Positions 33,903-42,323 of a stretch of 64,000 bases of DNA are shown one piece after another (position 1 is the first letter of the stretch; each line of letters starts with the position of its first letter). The DNA is from Paenibacillus cymbidii. GTDB taxonomy: Bacteria; Bacillota; Bacilli; Paenibacillales; NBRC-103111. The DNA is taken from positions 124,001 through 188,000 of the forward strand of contig NZ_SHLX01000013.1 in the NCBI RefSeq assembly GCF_004764705.1, in the 5' to 3' direction. A model generated the notes under the pieces. The model did no database searches, was not told the origin of the DNA, and saw only the letters and a program-made list of their open reading frames with translations. The translations under genes were made by a program, and so were the position numbers.

Positions 33903-33924
33903 GTTTTTAGCCCTATACGTTAAT

Positions 33925-34326
33925 CTATTCCGCAATAGCAACAGAGCGCTGCTCGGGCTTTTGCTCGATACGAACCTTGACATAGTGGGTCGAATAGTGC
34001 TTTTCAATTTGCGCTTCGCCCGATTTGGAAAATCGCAGCGGACGCTTCGGCCCTTTTCCCCATGACATGTAGGCGGTGACAGATTCCTTAAGGCCCATTT
34101 CCTTTGCCATTTTCCTGAACTCCTTCATGATGAAGCTGAACTGACCCAAGTTGCCATGAATCACACGCTCCAGATAAGGAACCCTGCCGAACCGCCATTC
34201 TTCCACGAGCTTGGGCGTCAGCTTGTCCAGCTTCAGGAACAACTCCAGCGGGCTGGCATATCCTTTCTCCCACACTAATTGATGCATCGCATGACGAACC
34301 TTTCGCTGCAATTCTTGTCTGTTCAA
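33925..34326 (-). CDS. Conserved hypothetical protein
   Basis: A 133-residue basic protein with a TTG start (34324-34326) behind AGGAG at nine-base spacing. It reads MNRQELQRKVRHAMHQLVWE, then LDKLTPKLVEEWRFGRVPYLERVIHGN and AYMSWGKGPKRPLRFSKSGE. The density of Arg, Lys and Trp and the absence of a signal peptide suggest a nucleic-acid-associated cytosolic protein. I remember similar sequences as unnamed proteins of Paenibacillaceae but know no function. It is on the same strand as the RQC-minor-type gene 139 bp upstream. Confidence 0.72.
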   Translation of the reverse strand: MNRQELQRKVRHAMHQLVWEKGYASPLELFLKLDKLTPKLVEEWRFGRVPYLERVIHGNLGQFSFIMKEFRKMAKEMGLKESVTAYMSWGKGPKRPLRFSKSGEAQIEKHYSTHYVKVRIEQKPEQRSVAIAE

Positions 34327-34464
34327 GCCTTCCGCTCCTCACTTCCTACTGCCCTCTAAAATATCTTGGCGAATCACGCAGCATGCGTATGTTAGCTTCA
34401 GTTATTCGCCGCACTCACCAAGAACAATGGGCAGAGCCTCTCCCAGCCGCCGCTATCACCCGAC

Positions 34465-35211
34465 TCAACCCTTCCCCTCCACACATTCCGGGCACCAATC
34501 CGGAAATCGCAGTCCTGCTTCTCTCGTATAGTGAGCCGGATTCTCCTCATCGAAAATAAACAGTTCCCCACAGCGATGACACACCTGGAAAATCGGATCC
34601 TCCAATCGAACGATCAACGAGGCGGCCTGCTCCTTCGTTACACGTTCCCATTCCGCATGCTCCATTTCATGCCGCCGGCTCAGCGCGTCGGCTACTTTGC
34701 GGATTTCGGCCTGCACCTTTTTGAATGCCGTGCGTTCCCATATGGCCAAGAAGGGAATATACTTCGGATCCCCGGTGCACAACACCTTGTACAGGATCAG
34801 CAGGATCATGCCGCGATTCCGTTCCTTCAAATACTCCATACTGACCGGAACCACGCCGTTCGCAATCCAGTTGTCCCACTCCTGCAGAAACTCTTCGGCA
34901 CGCCTTTCCCGCTCAAGCGCCCACCCGCGCGGAGTGGACACAATCATCGGAAGCTTGCCGCTGTACTGAATCTCCAAAAAATCGGTTTTAATCATATGAT
35001 CGACTTTGGCCATGACCTGCTCCAGGCTCAGGTCCTGGTAAAACCCGTAGGAAGGGTTTCGCTCCAGGCCGAGCTCAAGCAGTTTTTTGTTGCGAGAGCC
35101 CTTCAGTATGTTGGCGAGCATCGACCGTCCGGCTTGGCCAATGAGGTCGTCGGCGGCCCGGAGAATCGCCCGCAGTTCGGCGTCGGGCAACGCCCGAATT
35201 CTTTTTCCCAT
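34465..35211 (-). CDS. RQC-minor-type DNA-binding protein
   Basis: A 248-residue protein. Residues about 5-110 (ELRAILRAADDLIGQAGRSM, LANILKGSRNKKLLELGLER, PSYGFYQDLSLEQVMAKVDH, then LPMIVSTPRGWALE) match the RQC winged-helix domain of RecQ helicases without the helicase, as in the RQC-minor families. A middle helical region follows (YLKERNRGMILLILYKVLCTGDPKYIPFL). The C-terminus is a zinc-ribbon-like module with two Cys pairs (CHRCGELF and WCPEC). Such stand-alone RQC proteins have been proposed to act in genome conflict; here the gene sits in an island with a TOTE-type relic and an Rpn nuclease. Start ATG 35209-35211 has only a weak ribosome site. Confidence 0.8.
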   Translation of the reverse strand: MGKRIRALPDAELRAILRAADDLIGQAGRSMLANILKGSRNKKLLELGLERNPSYGFYQDLSLEQVMAKVDHMIKTDFLEIQYSGKLPMIVSTPRGWALERERRAEEFLQEWDNWIANGVVPVSMEYLKERNRGMILLILYKVLCTGDPKYIPFLAIWERTAFKKVQAEIRKVADALSRRHEMEHAEWERVTKEQAASLIVRLEDPIFQVCHRCGELFIFDEENPAHYTREAGLRFPDWCPECVEGKG

Positions 35212-35346
35212 CTCTGTATCAACTCTTTGCCTATTGGATTTACATAACCATTATAACCAATCACCCGCGCTGCAACGAAAAAAGCTGGCCCCGAACCGTC
35301 ATCCACTTCGGCAAACCAGCCTCGTATCGTCCGCACTCTCGCCGCC

Positions 35347-35455
35347 TCATCCTTTCACCGAGCCAAGCAGCATGCCTTTGGCAAAATGCTTTTGCAGAAA
35401 CGGGTACACCAGCATGATCGGCGGGCAAAGATTGCGGGCAACCATGGTGGAAAGA
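35347..35455 (-). pseudogene. 3' relic of a sugar ABC permease gene
   Basis: On the minus strand the last residues read CPPIMLVYPFLQKHFAKGML followed by LGSVKG and a TGA (35347-35349). This is the C-terminus of YtcP/CarB-type permeases; compare LPILLLYPFLQKYFVKGVMI in the intact gene at 55.8 kb. Upstream the similarity breaks at about 35440-35455, so only some 30 codons remain. No start or ribosome site exists. Confidence 0.7.
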
Positions 35456-35555
35456 CGCCACGCTCCCGCCGAACCCGCCGGGCGACCTGATTCCCGTCAT
35501 CTGCCTGGAGACGGCCGAGAAGCAGGTGCTGCCCAACTCTTTGGATTCGTTGTGA
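35454..35555 (+). pseudogene. Possible 3' fragment of an unidentified gene
   Basis: An open plus-strand frame reads DATLPPNPPGDLIPVICLE, then TAEKQVLPNSLDSL and TGA at 35553-35555. The style resembles the end of a carbohydrate-active or surface protein, but I cannot name it. It abuts the permease relic head-to-head, as if two gene tails were fused by deletion. Confidence 0.35.
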
Positions 35556-35746
35556 GGGTACGCAAATAAAACCCGGAAGCTTGGCCCGCTCCATAGCGGC
35601 GGCAAGCTCCCGGGTCCCAACACCCCGATTGAGAGACGAAAGCAAGGCGCTGGATGCCTCACTCTCCTCTCGCACAAAGCGCAGCATTCTCCCCTCCGCC
35701 AACCAACAAATTTGCTTTTCATGCCGCTCCGATCAAGCGTCCTGAA

Positions 35747-35936
35747 AATAGGCCCTGTTTTATTGCCTATTTCACCAAAAACGGCCGCCCCTCCAAAATA
35801 ACCAGTGAAATCACTGGCTATTTCGGCTGAAATGCCTGATTTGGGGGCCTGGCGGAGCAAATAAGCCCTATTTTCACTGGCTATTTCCGACGAGACACCC
35901 CAAATCGGGCAAATAAGCCATTTATTATGGGCTATT
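35747..35936. repeat. Composite hairpin array 2 (inverted homologue of array 1)
   Basis: Four palindromes at 35747-35771, 35797-35822, 35860-35885 and 35912-35936, starts 50, 63 and 52 bp apart. Read on the minus strand their order and sequence follow array 1 unit by unit: first unit ending ATGGCTTATT, fourth unit ending GGGCCTATT. Spacer blocks GCCCGATTT and CCCCAAATCAGG-type sequence are also shared. It bounds the accessory island on the right. Confidence 0.85.
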
Positions 35937-36004
35937 TTCGTTACCAGGCGCACACGAGATGACTTGCTTCGCGATCGGAGAAGCGAATCTTCCGCGCAGT
36001 CCCG

Positions 36005-36319
36005 TCAACCGACCAGCTTTAAGCCAACGACCGAAAAAATAACGCCCAACATACAGCCGATCCGCAGCCAACTCCTCGACTCTTTGAAAAAGAGCATGCC
36101 GACAACAGCGGCGCCGACCGTGCCGATGCCCGTCCAGACGGCATAAGCGGTGGCGAGCGGGATCGTATCCATCGCTTTGACCAGCAGTTGGAAACTGAGG
36201 AGGAAGCCGACGATCAGGATCAGATTGTTGGGCCAGTTGTTTTGGCGGGCGACGCGTTTGATGCCGATGACCCCGACCACCTCCAGCAGCCCGGCCGCTA
36301 CGAGCAGCATCCAGTCCAT
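36005..36319 (-). CDS. Small multidrug resistance (SMR) family transporter subunit
   Basis: A 104-residue protein with four membrane helices (DWMLLVAAGLLEVVGVIGIK; LILIVGFLLSFQLLVKAM; ATAYAVWTGIGTVGAAVVGM; IGCMLGVIFSVVGLKLVG) and the essential Glu in helix 1 (AGLLEVVG, residue ~13). The motif PLATAYAVWTGIG is diagnostic for SMR proteins. Its ATG (36317-36319) overlaps the stop of the upstream SMR gene (TAATG) and has GGGGGAG, so the two are translationally coupled. Paired SMR genes usually form heterodimers that export cationic drugs or guanidinium derivatives. No guanidine riboswitch was recognised upstream. Confidence 0.92.
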   Translation of the reverse strand: MDWMLLVAAGLLEVVGVIGIKRVARQNNWPNNLILIVGFLLSFQLLVKAMDTIPLATAYAVWTGIGTVGAAVVGMLFFKESRSWLRIGCMLGVIFSVVGLKLVG

Positions 36320-36669
36320 TACGCTCCCCCTTCCTTGCTCGACAATTTCAGGCCGATGATGCAAGCCAGCAGAGTCAGAATGAACAGGATTCGCCACCCG
36401 CTGACGTTGCCGCCGGACATCGCCATTTCCACCACTGTCGTCCCGAGCGTTCCCATCCCGGCGAAAACGGCATACACCGTGCCGACCGGCAGCACCTTGC
36501 TGGCGCGAATAATCAGATCGAAGCTGGTCAACAAGGCGGCAAGCACAACAATGCCGGGAACCTCGTCATATTTGAACCCGCTTGCCCATACAATCTCCAA
36601 CAGTCCGCCCAGCACCACGTACGCCCATGCCCGCGTATCGCTGATTCGTTTTTCGGCTTTTTCCGCCAT
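36319..36669 (-). CDS. Small multidrug resistance (SMR) family transporter subunit
   Basis: A 116-residue partner of the downstream SMR protein. Start ATG 36667-36669 with GGAGG upstream. The four-helix pattern and the helix-1 Glu are present (AYVVLGGLLEIVWASGFKY), as is VGTVYAVFAGMGTLGTTVVEM. The N-terminus (MAEKAEKRISDTRAW) is longer and more charged than in its partner, typical of asymmetric SMR pairs. Operon of two genes. The transported substrate cannot be deduced. Confidence 0.92.
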   Translation of the reverse strand: MAEKAEKRISDTRAWAYVVLGGLLEIVWASGFKYDEVPGIVVLAALLTSFDLIIRASKVLPVGTVYAVFAGMGTLGTTVVEMAMSGGNVSGWRILFILTLLACIIGLKLSSKEGGA

Positions 36670-36781
36670 GGCCGCTTTCCACCTCCAGTAACGCGCACGC
36701 GCCAAGTATGTTACGCAAGTCTAAGCCTCTCGTTTCGCGCCAAGAAGCCGCCCCTTCGCCGGGCATCGCCTGCATATGACG

Positions 36782-36820
36782 AAAAAAAAGCCCGAACCGC
36801 ACGGCCTGCCGCTCCGTGCG
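36782..36820 (-). terminator. Probable intrinsic terminator after the YiaA/B-like gene
   Basis: Minus strand: CGCACGG/CCGTGCG stem followed, after GTTCGGGC, by eight T residues. The gap between stem and T run is longer than ideal. Confidence 0.5.
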
Positions 36821-36873
36821 AAATCGTGGCTCTCTTCGAAGCGGCCGCTCTCTCGGGGAAACGCCGCTCCCTT

Positions 36874-37356
36874 TTACGCGTCCGCGTTCGTATGGTAGTT
36901 GTCCTCTTCATTGTCGCGGATCGTCTTCTGCAGCACGAAGCAAGATACGATCAGAAACGCTCCGGCGATCGCATAGTACCCTTTGACATAAAGCGGCTCT
37001 TCCAGCGTGGAAAGTCCGATGTACTCCGCAAGCACCGCGATCACAAAGCCTCCCCAGGCGAGAAAGGTGAAGGCGCCCGTATTTCTCATCCGGTGGTTGG
37101 CATTGATCGAATCCTTGATGAATTTGTCCTCGTCGTTGTCGCGAACCACCTTCTGCAGCGTAAACGAGCTCAGGATGAGAAGGATGCCGCAAACGCCGTA
37201 ATACCCTTGCACGGATAGCGGCTGCTTGAGCGAATAAATGCCGACAAATTCAAACCCGGCCGCCAGGACGAAAGCCGCCCAGGCCATAAAGCTATAGGCC
37301 GGCGTATTCCGCCGACGGTAAAAATTCGTTTTCTTCACAGGCGTAAACTCTTCCAC
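36874..37356 (-). CDS. YiaA/YiaB-like membrane protein
   Basis: A 160-residue integral membrane protein made of two homologous halves, each with two hydrophobic helices: NTPAYSFMAWAAFVLAAGFEFVG ... GYYGVCGILLILSSFTLQKVVRDNDED and NTGAFTFLAWGGFVIAVLAEYIG ... GYYAIAGAFLIVSCFVLQKTIRDNEED. This duplicated two-helix arrangement is the YiaA/B family, of unknown function. The start is GTG 37354-37356, with GGGAGG six bases upstream; no ATG fits. It is divergent from the hybrid kinase gene and transcribed on its own, ahead of the SMR pair. Confidence 0.88.
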   Translation of the reverse strand: MEEFTPVKKTNFYRRRNTPAYSFMAWAAFVLAAGFEFVGIYSLKQPLSVQGYYGVCGILLILSSFTLQKVVRDNDEDKFIKDSINANHRMRNTGAFTFLAWGGFVIAVLAEYIGLSTLEEPLYVKGYYAIAGAFLIVSCFVLQKTIRDNEEDNYHTNADA

Positions 37357-37610
37357 AGTGAACCTCCCCGTTAATGTTCGAGCCGCGCTCCCTCCAGCGT
37401 TTGCCGTTTTCCGCCGCCCCGCATACACAAAGAGAACGCATCCAAATCCGCATGCGGGGATAAGATACGTTCCTCTAGTTTGCCAAAATTATGCAAGTTG
37501 ACGTCAGTATAGCATGGGACAAGAAATACTTGCAATATCTTCATCTTCTCCCAAGCTTCCTGCCCCGCGCAACAGAGGAAAACCCGGTCCGATTGTCGAA
37601 CGTAACAGTC

Positions 37611-40600
37611 ATGACAACGAAACGGATTTTTCTCATTCTCGGCATTTATCTGTTGGTCATCACCGGCATTCGCCTGGCATGGAGCGTTTGGCAGGCGCCC
37701 GCTCCCCATCCCGATGCGGCCCTGGGCACCCTCGACCTGAAGGCATGGGACAAGTCGTCGAACCGAACGTTCCCGCTGAACGGCGAATGGGAGTTTTACC
37801 CGTTCGCCTTCTATAGCCAGGAGAGCATGCAACCTGCACCGCCGAAGCCGACTTATATTCGCGTCCCCGGAAACTGGAAGCAGGCGCTGACCCCGGAAGG
37901 CGACTCGTCGATCGGCTACGGCTCGTATCGGCTCGTGATCCGGATCCCCGACGCCGGCGAACGGTTATTCGCCCTGCGGATTCCTCAGATCAAGAACGCA
38001 TCCGAATTGTACGTGAACGGACGCTTGCTGGCCCATTCCGGCACGCCGGGAACCGACGCCGACACCTACACGCCGCGCCGGGTACCCTACTCGGCCAGCT
38101 TCTCCGTTGCCGGCGATACGATAGAAATCGTCATCCAGGTCGCCAATTTCGATTATGCCTCCACGGGAGGCATCACCTTGCCGGTCAAATTCGGCACCCA
38201 ACAGGCGGTCGAAAAAGAGGTATGGTTTTCCCGGAGCTTGCAGCTGCTGGTTTGCACCATTCTGCTGATGCATGCCTTCTATGTATGCCTTCTGCTGTTC
38301 ATCGGCGGCAGAATGCCCGGTCTGATCAGCTTCTTCCTGCTCATCGTGAGCGAAGTCGTGTCGATCCTGATCGACACCGACCGTCTGCTGCTCGTCTGGC
38401 TGCCAATCGATTTCGAATGGTCGTACAGGCTGTTTCACCTCTCCTATCAAGGCATCATTTATTTCCTGTTCCGTTATGCCGGACAGCTGCTGGGCGGACC
38501 GGCTTTCTCCCGCCGCTTCCGCTGGTTCGGCATCGCCTGCGCGCTGTCGGCCGGCATTGCCTTGTTCCTGCCGCTGCATACGCTGATGCGGCTGGGCTAT
38601 TTCAATCTGCCCCTGTATCTCTTCACCATTCTGGCCGTGCCGACGCTTGCGTTTCGCGCCGTCAGGCGCGGCGAGCGGAACGCGATCTTCCTGCTGATCG
38701 GCGGGGCGACCATTGCCGTAAACGCGCTATGGGGCATCTTGAAGACGGGATATTTTAGCGAAATCGGCAACTACCCGCTGGATCTGATTTTCACTGTGCT
38801 CGCGGTGGCCGCGTACTGGTTCAATCGTCACATCAGCTCCGCGAGGCAGACGAAGCTGCTGGCCGAAAAGCTGCAGGAAGCGGACAAGCGCAAGGACGAC
38901 TTTCTCGCCCACACGTCCCACGAGCTGCGCAACCCGCTTCACGGCATGCTGAATATCGCCCAGGCGGTGCTTGACGACGAAAGTGTCCGGAAGGACGGGA
39001 ACCACCAAGACAGCCTGCGCCTGCTCATTACCGTTGGCCAGCGCATGTCGTTTCTGCTGAGCGATTTGCTCGACATCGGCCGGCTGCGGGACAATGCCGT
39101 CATCCTGCACCTGTCTCCCGTTCGCGTGCAGGCGCTGGCTTCCGGCGTCCTCGACATGCTGCGGTTCATGACGGAAGGCAAACCGATCCGGCTCGTCAAC
39201 CGCATCCCGGATTCTTTCCCGCCGCTATGGGCGGACGAGAACCGGCTGATGCAAATCGTATTCAACCTGCTGCATAACGCGGTCAAATTTACGGCGGCCG
39301 GCCAGGTCGTCATCGACGCCACGGCGCAAGACGGACGAGCGCGCATCACCGTATCCGATACGGGAATCGGGATGGACGAAGCGACGTTGCGCCGGATTTT
39401 CCAGTCTTACGAGCAAGCCGATTCGAGCATCACGTCGCCGGGCGGCGGCATCGGGCTCGGCCTGAGCATCTGCAAGCAGCTGGTCGAGCTGCACGGCGGC
39501 ACGATCCGAGCGGAATCGGCGCCAAACAACGGATCGATATTTACGATCGAGCTGCCGCTTGCGGCAGCTTCGGCTGCGGATGTAACGGAGGCGGCCGCCC
39601 CTTCGCCGGAAGCCGCCTTCGCATCGGCCCGCGAAGAAGTCGCGGCCGCAGCCGCCAACATTTCCGCGCTTCCGCCCGAAGCTGCCGGAGAAATGCCAAC
39701 CCTCGGCACCGACGGAATCCGCATTCTGGCGGTCGACGACGATCCGGTCAACCTGCGGGTGCTGGCCCGAACGTTATCCTCCGAGCTCTACCGGCTCGGC
39801 ACCGCGACAAACGGCACCGAGGCGTTGGCCATGCTGGACGCGGTCCATTGGGACGTGGTGATCGTCGACGTCATGATGCCCGGCATGTCCGGCTACGAGC
39901 TGACGCGGCGCATCCGCGAGAGATATACCTTGTCCGAGCTGCCGATTCTGCTGCTGACGGCGCGCAGCCAGCCCGAAGACATCCAGACCGGCTTCCTCGC
40001 CGGGGCCAACGACTATATCGTCAAGCCGATGAACGCGCTGGAAATCAAATCGCGCATTCGCGCGCTCACCGACCTGACGCTGTCCATCCGCGACCGCATG
40101 CACATGGAAGCAGCCTGGCTGCAAGCGCAAATCAGGCCGCACTTTCTGTTCAACACGCTCAGCGCCATCGTTTCGCTCGGCGAAACCGATACGGACCGCA
40201 TGCGCAAGCTGGCGGATACGTTCGGCGTCTATTTGCGCGCCAGCTACGATTTCAAAAACTCCGACAAACGGGTTCCCTTGCACGACGAACTGGAGCTGGT
40301 CCGGGCCTATTTGTCGATCGAAAAGGAGCGTTTCGGGGAACGTCTTGAGGTGCAATGGGACGTCAATGCCTCTTCGCAGCTGCTTGTCCCGCCGCTATCC
40401 ATTCAGCCCCTGGTCGAAAATGCGGCTCGCCACGGCATTCTGAAACGAACCCGCGGCGGGACTATCGGCATCCGGATCGCCGAATACGAGCGGCATGCGG
40501 AGGTCAGCGTCGCCGACGACGGCGCGGGGATGGACGACGCGACCCTTCAGCGCATTCTGGAGCGCCGGTCCGCCGCGGAGCGAAACGGGATCGGGCTGAT

Positions 40601-40700
40601 CAACACCGACCGACGGTTGAAGCAGTTGTATGGGCAAGGTCTCCATATCGAGAGCCGGCCGGGCCACGGCACGACCGTTTCGTTCCGGATCGTGAAATGA
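37611..40700 (+). CDS. Hybrid sensor kinase with two kinase modules (7TMR-DISM, HisKA, REC, LytS/YesM-type kinase)
   Basis: About 1029 residues from ATG 37611 (weak ribosome site; earlier in-frame starts are worse). Domains in order: N-terminal anchor (RIFLILGIYLLVITGIRL), extracellular galactose-binding-like fold (about 45-190; PGNWKQALTPEGDSSIGYGSYRL, LYVNGRLLAHSGTPG), seven membrane helices (about 205-420), HisKA (DDFLAHTSHELRNPLHGML, His near 435), ATPase (NLLHNAVKF, GGIGLGLSICKQLVELHGG), an Ala-rich linker, a receiver (AVDDDPVNLRVL, Asp near 752 in VDVMMPGMSGYE), then a second kinase module of the LytS/YesM type (IRPHFLFNTLSAI, His near 842; VENAARHGI; GHGTTVSFRI). The receiver therefore sits between two complete kinase cores. 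Such an architecture could integrate two phosphorylation inputs; no separate regulator gene is adjacent. Confidence 0.88.
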   Translation: MTTKRIFLILGIYLLVITGIRLAWSVWQAPAPHPDAALGTLDLKAWDKSSNRTFPLNGEWEFYPFAFYSQESMQPAPPKPTYIRVPGNWKQALTPEGDSSIGYGSYRLVIRIPDAGERLFALRIPQIKNASELYVNGRLLAHSGTPGTDADTYTPRRVPYSASFSVAGDTIEIVIQVANFDYASTGGITLPVKFGTQQAVEKEVWFSRSLQLLVCTILLMHAFYVCLLLFIGGRMPGLISFFLLIVSEVVSILIDTDRLLLVWLPIDFEWSYRLFHLSYQGIIYFLFRYAGQLLGGPAFSRRFRWFGIACALSAGIALFLPLHTLMRLGYFNLPLYLFTILAVPTLAFRAVRRGERNAIFLLIGGATIAVNALWGILKTGYFSEIGNYPLDLIFTVLAVAAYWFNRHISSARQTKLLAEKLQEADKRKDDFLAHTSHELRNPLHGMLNIAQAVLDDESVRKDGNHQDSLRLLITVGQRMSFLLSDLLDIGRLRDNAVILHLSPVRVQALASGVLDMLRFMTEGKPIRLVNRIPDSFPPLWADENRLMQIVFNLLHNAVKFTAAGQVVIDATAQDGRARITVSDTGIGMDEATLRRIFQSYEQADSSITSPGGGIGLGLSICKQLVELHGGTIRAESAPNNGSIFTIELPLAAASAADVTEAAAPSPEAAFASAREEVAAAAANISALPPEAAGEMPTLGTDGIRILAVDDDPVNLRVLARTLSSELYRLGTATNGTEALAMLDAVHWDVVIVDVMMPGMSGYELTRRIRERYTLSELPILLLTARSQPEDIQTGFLAGANDYIVKPMNALEIKSRIRALTDLTLSIRDRMHMEAAWLQAQIRPHFLFNTLSAIVSLGETDTDRMRKLADTFGVYLRASYDFKNSDKRVPLHDELELVRAYLSIEKERFGERLEVQWDVNASSQLLVPPLSIQPLVENAARHGILKRTRGGTIGIRIAEYERHAEVSVADDGAGMDDATLQRILERRSAAERNGIGLINTDRRLKQLYGQGLHIESRPGHGTTVSFRIVK

Positions 40701-40755
40701 GGCTTCCTTATCGCCTCCGTGAGGAGGCGCGGGTCCTCCCCTGGTCCGCCCCCTC

Positions 40756-41556
40756 CTATTCCAGCTTCAGCAGTCGTTTCATGTTGAGACCGAATATAGC
40801 CCGCTTCTCCTCCTCTTGGATATCGGCGAGGGCTACCCTGCCAAAGGTCGGGCGCGGGTCGAAGAACGGCATGTCGGTGCCGAACAATATTTTGTGAGCC
40901 CCCATCTCCCGCACAAACCATTCCACGTTGCCTTCGTAAGCGAGGGAAAGCGCCAAATCCACATAAGCATTGTCGAGGCGGTTGACTGCCGCAATCGCTT
41001 CTTCCATCGCGCGAACCTCCGCTCCCGCGTGCGCCATGATGATCTGCGCTCCCGGATAATGCGCTGCAATGCGGGATGCCGCCGCTACATCGGCGTGCCC
41101 CCATACATGAATAAGCACCGGACAACCGCGCTCCTCCGCCGTTTCATAAGCAGGATGATAGGTTTTATAATCGATCGTCACTCCGTGAAACGACTGATGC
41201 ACCTTGATCCCCTTCATGCCGGGAACCGCGAAACACCGGTCAAGCTCCGCTTTCACCCCGTCCGGATAATGGGGATTAATCGTCACATAACCAACGAAAC
41301 GTTCGGGATAACGGCGCAGCGCGTCCATGACCAGATCGTTGCCGTATCGATAATCGGGGCCAACGGACGCCATGGCGGTAACGCAGGCGACATCAATGCC
41401 GACCGTGTCCATGGCCTGCAGCATGCTCTCGGCATTGCCGCCGTGCGGAATATGAAAATTGGGCCAACGCCCCATATGGGTGTGGCAGTCGATAATCAAT
41501 ACGTCGCGAAGCGGCTCGCCTGCTCTTGCCCGGTCCGCAATGGATCGCATCGTCAT
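40756..41556 (-). CDS. Amidohydrolase-family protein (TIM-barrel metal hydrolase)
   Basis: A 266-residue enzyme, ATG 41554-41556 with AAGGAGG seven bases upstream, overlapping the stop of the upstream paralogue (ATGA). The metal-site motifs of amidohydrolase subtype 2 are present: DCHTHMG near the start, KVHQSFHG, LIHVWGHAD, IIMAHAGAEVR and the final Asp in ILFGTDMPFFDP. Family members act as decarboxylases, lactonases or hydrolases. With the adjacent paralogue it forms a two-gene operon divergent from a sugar transporter operon, so a catabolic role on the imported compound is plausible but unproven. Confidence 0.87.
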   Translation of the reverse strand: MTMRSIADRARAGEPLRDVLIIDCHTHMGRWPNFHIPHGGNAESMLQAMDTVGIDVACVTAMASVGPDYRYGNDLVMDALRRYPERFVGYVTINPHYPDGVKAELDRCFAVPGMKGIKVHQSFHGVTIDYKTYHPAYETAEERGCPVLIHVWGHADVAAASRIAAHYPGAQIIMAHAGAEVRAMEEAIAAVNRLDNAYVDLALSLAYEGNVEWFVREMGAHKILFGTDMPFFDPRPTFGRVALADIQEEEKRAIFGLNMKRLLKLE

Positions 41557-42323
41557 AACCGCACCTCCTTCAACATGGCGCGCAAGTTGTCTCCCGCAAT
41601 CAATCGCTTCTCCCGTTCGCCAATGCCCGCGTAACGAACCATGCTTACCGCGGCAGCCCCGGAATAAAGCGGCATTCCGCTGCCGAACAGCAACCGCTCG
41701 GCGCCGAAGCGCTTGCATAACTCCTCGATGCCGAGGTGCACTTTATAGCCGATCGTCTCGATCCGCAGCTGCGGGAAACGCTCCAGCAACGGATAAAGCC
41801 GCCTGTCCATGCGATAATTAACCTCGGTCAGAACGATCGGAAGCGCGGGATAGCTTCGGCACAACTCGAACAGATCGTTCCAGCCAAGCTGGTCCATGCC
41901 AAGGAACAACGGAATCCGGCAGTGCTCCAGCGATTCAAGCAACTCCCCGCAGCTCCACGCTTCCAGACTGAAGTTATGCTCCGCTGCCGCCGGAAACATG
42001 CGTACCGCCTTGATGCCGGCCAGTTTCATCCGGCTGACGAGCGCTTCCGGCTCCGGAAATTCTGCGGTATGGTGAGGAAGCGCCACCCATACGCCGTGCA
42101 GCTCCGCATGCCCTGCCGTTTCTTGAGCCAATAGCTCGTTGCCGACTTCCGGGCTATATTCCCGCGCCATGTTGTGATACACAAGCGCTTCCCCGATTCC
42201 GCACGCTTTCATTCGTTCCAACAGCACATCCGTTTCATAGAACGACCCGGGATGAACAATGGCTCTCCGGCCGACTCTGCAGGTCGCATCAAAAAACAAC
42301 CCTGTTTCCGGGATACTCCCCAT
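41553..42323 (-). CDS. Amidohydrolase-like protein with degenerate metal site
   Basis: A 256-residue relative of the downstream amidohydrolase, ATG 42321-42323 behind GGGAGG. The fold is recognisable (GIGEALVYHNMAREYSPEVGN; RMKLAGIKAVRMFPAAAEHN; LPIVLTEVNYR; GAERLLFGSGMPLYSG), but the metal ligands look altered: the N-terminal DxHxH is FDATCRVG, and the terminal GTD is GSG. It may therefore be non-catalytic, or a partner subunit of the intact enzyme with which it is translationally coupled (ATGA). The degenerate-partner reading is my inference from the motifs. Confidence 0.8.
   Translation of the reverse strand: MGSIPETGLFFDATCRVGRRAIVHPGSFYETDVLLERMKACGIGEALVYHNMAREYSPEVGNELLAQETAGHAELHGVWVALPHHTAEFPEPEALVSRMKLAGIKAVRMFPAAAEHNFSLEAWSCGELLESLEHCRIPLFLGMDQLGWNDLFELCRSYPALPIVLTEVNYRMDRRLYPLLERFPQLRIETIGYKVHLGIEELCKRFGAERLLFGSGMPLYSGAAAVSMVRYAGIGEREKRLIAGDNLRAMLKEVRL

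Larger units (their letters stand above)
35212..36004. other. 793-bp gene-poor region with relics and repeats
   Basis: No intact gene is supported. It holds the two relics and hairpin array 2 annotated separately. A minus-strand frame at 35355-35702 (MAEGRMLRFVREESEASSAL) starts without a ribosome site and runs through the permease relic in the wrong frame, so I do not call it. Confidence 0.6.

Noticed and set aside
35355..35702. 115-codon minus-strand ORF
   Set aside because: Reads through the permease relic in the wrong frame, no ribosome site, no recognisable motif.
36670..36781. Guanidine riboswitch ahead of the SMR pair
   Set aside because: Looked for the ykkC, mini-ykkC and guanidine-III patterns; none is recognisable.
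40705..40745. GCCTCC-GTGA-GGAGGC hairpin between convergent genes as terminator
   Set aside because: Stem is only six pairs and there is no T run on either strand.
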